DNA of 64,000 nucleotides from Mesorhizobium wenxiniae. Its GTDB lineage: Bacteria; Pseudomonadota; Alphaproteobacteria; Rhizobiales; Rhizobiaceae. Position 1 is the first letter of the stretch. Each line of letters opens with the position of its first letter. Shown piece after piece: positions 60,149-64,000 of the stretch. Location of the stretch: contig NZ_NPKH01000034.1 of NCBI RefSeq assembly GCF_002284535.1, positions 62,001-126,000 on the forward strand, read 5' to 3'. Position numbers and translations under genes: made by a program. The notes beneath the pieces were generated by a model. That model was not told the origin of the DNA. It did no database searches and saw nothing but the letters and a program-made list of their open reading frames with translations.

Positions 60149-60993
60149 CGCAGCACCGGATCGAAACGCGCCTTGAGACCCTCGCCGAACTGGCTGAACG
60201 ACAGAACCGTCAGGATCAGGGTGACCAGCGGGAACACCAGCACCCACCACGCCTGATGGATCGACAGGCGGCCCTCGGCGATGATGCCGCCCCAGGTCGG
60301 ATCGTCGGTCGAGATCGACAGGTTGACGAAGGACAGGATCGCCTCGACGATCACGGCGATCCCCATTTCGAGCGACAGCAACGCGACGATCGACGGCACC
60401 ACATTGGGCAGCACTTCGCGCAGCATGATACCGATGCGGCCATAGCCGGCGATGCGGGCGTTCTCGACATAATCCATGCGCGCCTGGCCCATGGTCTCGG
60501 CGCGGATCACCCGGCAGAAGCGCGTCCAGTCGATGACGGCGATGGCAATGATGACCGAGCTCAGACCGGTGCCGAGCACGGCAACCAGCAGGATGGCGAA
60601 CAGCACCGGCGGAAACGCCATCCAGACGTCGACGATGCGCGAGATGATGCGATCGGCCCAGCCGCCGAAATAGCCTGCTATCAGGCCGAGCGTCGAGCCA
60701 ATCAGGCAGGCGGCCAAGGCCGCCGCGAAGGCGACGATCAAGGCGATGCGGGCGCCGAAGATCAGCCGTGACAGGAGATCGCGGCCGAGGCTGTCGGTGC
60801 CGAGCCAGAAGCCGGGCTCCGCGCCGCTCATCCAAAAGGGCGGCAGGCGTTCGAACATCAGATCTTGCGCCAGCGGGTTCTGCGGTGCGATCAGCGGCGC
60901 GAAGATCGCGGCAAGCGAAGCCAGCAGCAGCCAGCCGCCGGCCAGCCACAGCCTTGCGCCCGAGCCATGTCTTGAAATGCGGCCCTCATCCAT
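60145..60993 (-). CDS. Peptide/nickel-type ABC importer permease (DppC-like)
   Basis: 282 aa. FWLGTDSLGRDLLSRLIFGA near residue 72, six membrane segments, EAA region YVENARIAGYGRIGIMLREV near residue 185. ATG 60993 overlaps the DppB-like gene by eight bases. Confidence 0.9.
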   Translation of the reverse strand: MDEGRISRHGSGARLWLAGGWLLLASLAAIFAPLIAPQNPLAQDLMFERLPPFWMSGAEPGFWLGTDSLGRDLLSRLIFGARIALIVAFAAALAACLIGSTLGLIAGYFGGWADRIISRIVDVWMAFPPVLFAILLVAVLGTGLSSVIIAIAVIDWTRFCRVIRAETMGQARMDYVENARIAGYGRIGIMLREVLPNVVPSIVALLSLEMGIAVIVEAILSFVNLSISTDDPTWGGIIAEGRLSIHQAWWVLVFPLVTLILTVLSFSQFGEGLKARFDPVLR

Positions 60994-61993
60994 GCCGCAG
61001 CCTCGGATTGAGCAGCGCATACATCATGTCGACGGTGAGGTTGATCAGCACGAACAGCAGCGCGAAGACCAGCACGATGCCCTGGATCAGCGGCAGGTCG
61101 CGGTTGATGACGGCGTCGATCGCCATGTTGCCGAGGCCTTCATAGGAAAACAGCCGTTCGACGATGACCGTGCCGCCGATCAGGAAGGTGAACTGCACGC
61201 CGACCAGAGTGAGCGTCGGCAGGGCGGCGTTCTTCAGCGCCTCACGCAAAATGACCTGCGTTTCCGAAAAGCCCTTCACCCGCGCCAGCACGACGTAATC
61301 GAGGTCGAGCACTTCCTTCAACGACTGTTTCAACAGCTGCGAGATGATCGCGGCGAGCGGCAGCGCCAGGGCCACGGCCGGCATCAGCATGTGCCCGAGC
61401 AGGTCCTTGGTCAGGTCGAAGCGCAGCCGCACGATGCTCTCGAACAGATAGAACTGGGTGACGAAGGGCAGGTCGAGCTGCGGCGACACCCGGCCGGAAA
61501 TGTCGAACACCGGCACCAGCACGCCGAACAAAAGAATCAGCACTAGGCCCCACAAAAAGTCGGGAATGGAAAGCGCTGCACCGCTGGCGATTTCGATGCC
61601 GGCTTCGACTGCCGTGCCGCGCTCGCGTGCGCCGAGGATCGCCGTCGTGCCGCCGATCGCCAGCGCCATCAACAGCGCGACGATGGCGAGTTCCAGTGTC
61701 GCCGGCAGCCGGTTGAAGACCAGGCCCAGCACATCCTGCCGGAGCGAGATCGAGGTGCCGAAATCGCCCCTGATGACGCCGGACAGCCAGATAAAGAACT
61801 GCTGGACGATGGTTTTGTCGAGCCCGTAGAGCGCGCGCAGCCGGGCGATGTCGGCATCGGTCGCGCCGGGCGGCAGCATCATCGCAACCGGATCGCCGGG
61901 CGCGACGCGAATGACGACAAAGACCACGACGGCGACGCCGAGCAGCGTGATCGCCATTGTCAAAAGACGGATCAGGAATCTTTGCAGCAGCAT
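60986..61993 (-). CDS. Peptide/nickel-type ABC importer permease (DppB-like)
   Basis: 335 aa. RVAPGDPVAMMLPPGATDAD near residue 29, FVSP-type channel helices and the EAA motif DYVVLARVKGFSETQVILRE near residue 230. Its gene follows the binding-protein gene after 70 bases. Confidence 0.9.
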   Translation of the reverse strand: MLLQRFLIRLLTMAITLLGVAVVVFVVIRVAPGDPVAMMLPPGATDADIARLRALYGLDKTIVQQFFIWLSGVIRGDFGTSISLRQDVLGLVFNRLPATLELAIVALLMALAIGGTTAILGARERGTAVEAGIEIASGAALSIPDFLWGLVLILLFGVLVPVFDISGRVSPQLDLPFVTQFYLFESIVRLRFDLTKDLLGHMLMPAVALALPLAAIISQLLKQSLKEVLDLDYVVLARVKGFSETQVILREALKNAALPTLTLVGVQFTFLIGGTVIVERLFSYEGLGNMAIDAVINRDLPLIQGIVLVFALLFVLINLTVDMMYALLNPRLRHG

Positions 61994-62063
61994 GGTCGCC
62001 TGTATGCCTGGCGGAAAATGCGCGCCGTCATTGCGGACGGCGCGCGGCGATCCCTGGCCGATG

Positions 62064-63590
62064 TCAGGCCGGGGTCATCAGCGCCGGCAAAAGCGCGCCG
62101 GACACATGCTGCACGACGTTGACGCCCTTGGCGTGCACGATCGGCTGCGCATACTGGATCAGCGGCAGCACATAGGCCTGTTCGGCGATGTATTTGTCGA
62201 CAGCCTTCCAGCCGGCGATGCGCTTGGTCTCGTCCTTCTCGCCCCATAGCGGGTTGATCATGTCGATCAGATCCTGGCTGTCCCACACCGAATGCGGGCT
62301 CGGGCCATAGGTGGCAAAGCCGGTCGAGGTGGTCGGATCGCCGATGGCGTTGCCCCAATTGTAGAAGGCGGCCGGGGCCAGCTTGTCGGCGGCGCGCAGC
62401 TCGTAGTGCTTGGCGATCTCGTAGACCTCGATCGAGGCCTCGATGCCGACCTTGCGCCACATGCCGACGATCGCCTGGACCATCTCGTAATCCTTGGGCT
62501 TGAAGCCCTTAGTCGTCTGAATCGTGAACTTGACCGGCTTCTCCGGCGAGTAGCCCGACGCGGCCAGCAATTCCCTAGCTTTTTCCGGATTGTGCTCGAC
62601 CTTGATTGACGGGTCGTAGGCCTCGTATTCCGGCGTCTCCAGCGTATCGATCGGCTGGCCGTAGCCGCGCAGCAGCCGGTCGACGAGCAGCTTCTTGTCG
62701 ACCGCCATCACCGCGGCCTGGCGGACGTTCTTGTCCAGCATCACGTCGATGTCGTTGAAGAAGATCATGCCGATGTCGGAAACGTTCTTGCACGAGCCGG
62801 CAAGCCCGTCCTTGGCGATCAGGCGATCATATTCCTCATAGGGGATTTCGAGCGTCACCTGCGAAGAACCGGACTCGATTTCGGCAACGCGGCTCGCTGC
62901 GTCGGTGACGAACTTGATCGTCACATTCTCGAAGGCCGGCTTGCCGCCCCAATAGTTCGGGTTGGCCTTGAGCCGCAGGAAGGCGTTGCGCTCGAACTTG
63001 TCGACCATGTAAGGGCCGGTGCCGATCGGGGCTTTCTCGAAGCCTTCGGCGCCGACCTTCTCGTAGTAGGCCTTCGGCATGATGTAGCCGGTCAGGAACG
63101 ACATCCACTTAAAATACACCGGGTCGAACTGCACGACGTCGCCAGTGATCTTGTTGCCGGCGATCTTGAAGTTGTTGACGTTCTTCCAGACGAACTGGAT
63201 CGGATTCCCGGTCTTTTCGTCGCCCGCCCGCTGCAGCGACCACACCACGTCCTCGGCGGTGAACGGCGAGCCGTCATGCCAGGTGACGCCCTCCCGCACC
63301 GTAATCATGATCTTGCTGCGGTCGTCGTTCCAGCCCCATTCGGTGAGCAGGCCCGGCGCAAAGGAAAGGTCCGGCTTCTGCGGGATGAACTGATCGAACA
63401 CCGACTGGTAGAGGCCCTGGATCGTCGGGTTGACCGCCGAAGGCCCGGTTGTCGGGTCCCAGGACGGCAGGTTGACGTTGTAGGCGATGGTCAGTTCGCC
63501 GGCTGCCTTGGCTATTTGCGGCAGGCCGATGACGGTGGCGCCAAGTGCTGCTGCGCCATATCCGAGCAATTCTCGTCTGTTGATTGTCAT
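62064..63590 (-). CDS. Peptide/nickel-type ABC importer, periplasmic binding protein
   Basis: 508 aa SBP_bac_5 protein. Signal sequence begins with a twin-arginine (NRRELLGYGAAALGATVIG), so it is probably exported by Tat. Mature part LTIAYNVNLPSWDPTTGPSA, then GSPFTAEDVVWSLQRAGDEK near residue 105 and PIGTGPYMVDKFERNAFLRL near residue 185. First gene of the second importer operon. Different enough from DppA (37654) to serve a different ligand. Confidence 0.9.
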   Translation of the reverse strand: MTINRRELLGYGAAALGATVIGLPQIAKAAGELTIAYNVNLPSWDPTTGPSAVNPTIQGLYQSVFDQFIPQKPDLSFAPGLLTEWGWNDDRSKIMITVREGVTWHDGSPFTAEDVVWSLQRAGDEKTGNPIQFVWKNVNNFKIAGNKITGDVVQFDPVYFKWMSFLTGYIMPKAYYEKVGAEGFEKAPIGTGPYMVDKFERNAFLRLKANPNYWGGKPAFENVTIKFVTDAASRVAEIESGSSQVTLEIPYEEYDRLIAKDGLAGSCKNVSDIGMIFFNDIDVMLDKNVRQAAVMAVDKKLLVDRLLRGYGQPIDTLETPEYEAYDPSIKVEHNPEKARELLAASGYSPEKPVKFTIQTTKGFKPKDYEMVQAIVGMWRKVGIEASIEVYEIAKHYELRAADKLAPAAFYNWGNAIGDPTTSTGFATYGPSPHSVWDSQDLIDMINPLWGEKDETKRIAGWKAVDKYIAEQAYVLPLIQYAQPIVHAKGVNVVQHVSGALLPALMTPA

Positions 63591-63696
63591 GGTCGTTCCC
63601 CTGTTGGTTTTCTATGCGCGTCGTTATCATGCAGTGGGTTCAGGCTCCTTGGGCAACCGCGCATTGCCTCTCCTTCACCCGCAAGTGTTTTGAATT

Positions 63697-64000
63697 CTAC
63701 CTCCCGCCAAGCTGTTGGGCGAGCATATAGCCCGAGGCCGCGCCTGTGCCGGCGCCCGGCCATGTTGCAGCACCGGTGAGATGCAAATTCATAACCGGCG
63801 TGTTCCAGCCGGCAAAACCGCGCGCCGGACGAAACAGAAAATTCTGCGCCAGATGATGGCTGCCGCAAATCTGGTCGCCGCCGACGAGGTTGGGGTTCTC
63901 GCGTTCGAGGTCGAGGGGCGAGAACACGGCACGGCCGAGGATATTCCGGCGAAGGTTGGGCGCATAGGTATCGAGGATGTCGAGAACGCGCTCGGCGTAG
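63697..64000 (-). CDS. Phytoene-dehydrogenase-like FAD oxidoreductase, C-terminal part (runs off the right edge)
   Basis: The last 101 codons. NLVGGDQICGSHHLAQNFLF followed by RPARGFAGWNTPVMNLHLTG and AATWPGAGTGAASGYMLAQQ is the closing FAD-binding motif of CrtI/carotenoid-desaturase-type amine oxidoreductases and of related beta-carotene ketolase-like proteins. Substrate is unknown. Same strand as, and upstream of, the importer operon, with a 106-base gap, so it could be co-transcribed. Confidence 0.8.
   Translation of the reverse strand, partial: YAERVLDILDTYAPNLRRNILGRAVFSPLDLERENPNLVGGDQICGSHHLAQNFLFRPARGFAGWNTPVMNLHLTGAATWPGAGTGAASGYMLAQQLGGR

Overview
The window is GC-rich, densely packed chromosomal DNA that looks like an alphaproteobacterium of the Rhizobiales, most likely Mesorhizobium or a close relative. 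The reasons are gene content (molybdenum formate dehydrogenase fdsGBA-fdhD-fdsD, many high-affinity ABC importers, non-pyrrolysine MttB, MocR, DeoR and LysR regulators), frequent four-base ATGA gene overlaps, and dispersed palindromic intergenic repeats carrying a GCCGGATGAGGG-type or CCTGCCGGACA-type core. I saw no rRNA, tRNA, CRISPR array, phage or complete insertion sequence. The species assignment is inference.

Region 1 (1-11942). A truncated SAM methyltransferase is followed by a catabolic locus. An FAD/GcvT-type N-methyl amino acid dehydrogenase and a choline-kinase-like phosphotransferase point left. DeoR and LysR regulators and a five-gene operon matching E. coli ydcSTUV-ydcW (putrescine-type ABC importer plus gamma-aminobutyraldehyde dehydrogenase) point right. 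Palindromic repeats lie between and after the operon genes.

Region 2 (11943-13650) is decayed: two pieces of an alpha/beta-hydrolase/adenylate-cyclase fusion gene flank an intact SnoaL-like gene.

Region 3 (13650-28651). The NAD-dependent formate dehydrogenase operon sits behind its probable LysR regulator and a LysR-type operator. It is followed by a VOC protein, the Mrp/ApbC iron-sulfur carrier, a CoxG-like protein, an IlvD/Edd sugar-acid dehydratase, a GFA enzyme, and a chromate-resistance operon (rhodanese-ChrB fusion, ChrA, small unknown protein).

Region 4 (28673-37224). An MttB-family methyltransferase with an upstream MocR regulator, glucose-6-phosphate isomerase, a HAD phosphatase, an ETF-beta-type lysine methyltransferase, and a long-chain acyl-CoA synthetase with an unusual histone-H1-like tail.

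Region 5 (37654-45550). A complete dipeptide-type ABC operon (dppABCDF order), then an accessory pair: an ECF sigma factor and a diheme c-type cytochrome.

Region 6 (46014-57642). A leftward set under a GntR regulator with two matching palindromic operators: a kynureninase-like PLP enzyme, an amino-acid binding protein, a permease without its ATPase, and a second class V aminotransferase killed by an in-frame TAA. Beside it is an aromatic acyl-CoA degradation operon (fused flavin monooxygenase/old-yellow-enzyme of the 2-aminobenzoyl-CoA or salicylyl-CoA type, SDR, MarR, enoyl-CoA hydratase, acyl-CoA dehydrogenase, RidA). Together these suggest, but do not prove, a kynurenine/anthranilate to CoA-thioester route.

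Region 7 (57720-64000). A secreted VOC-fold protein, a second peptide/nickel-type ABC operon (binding protein, two permeases, two ATPases), and the C-terminus of a phytoene-dehydrogenase-like FAD enzyme at the window edge.
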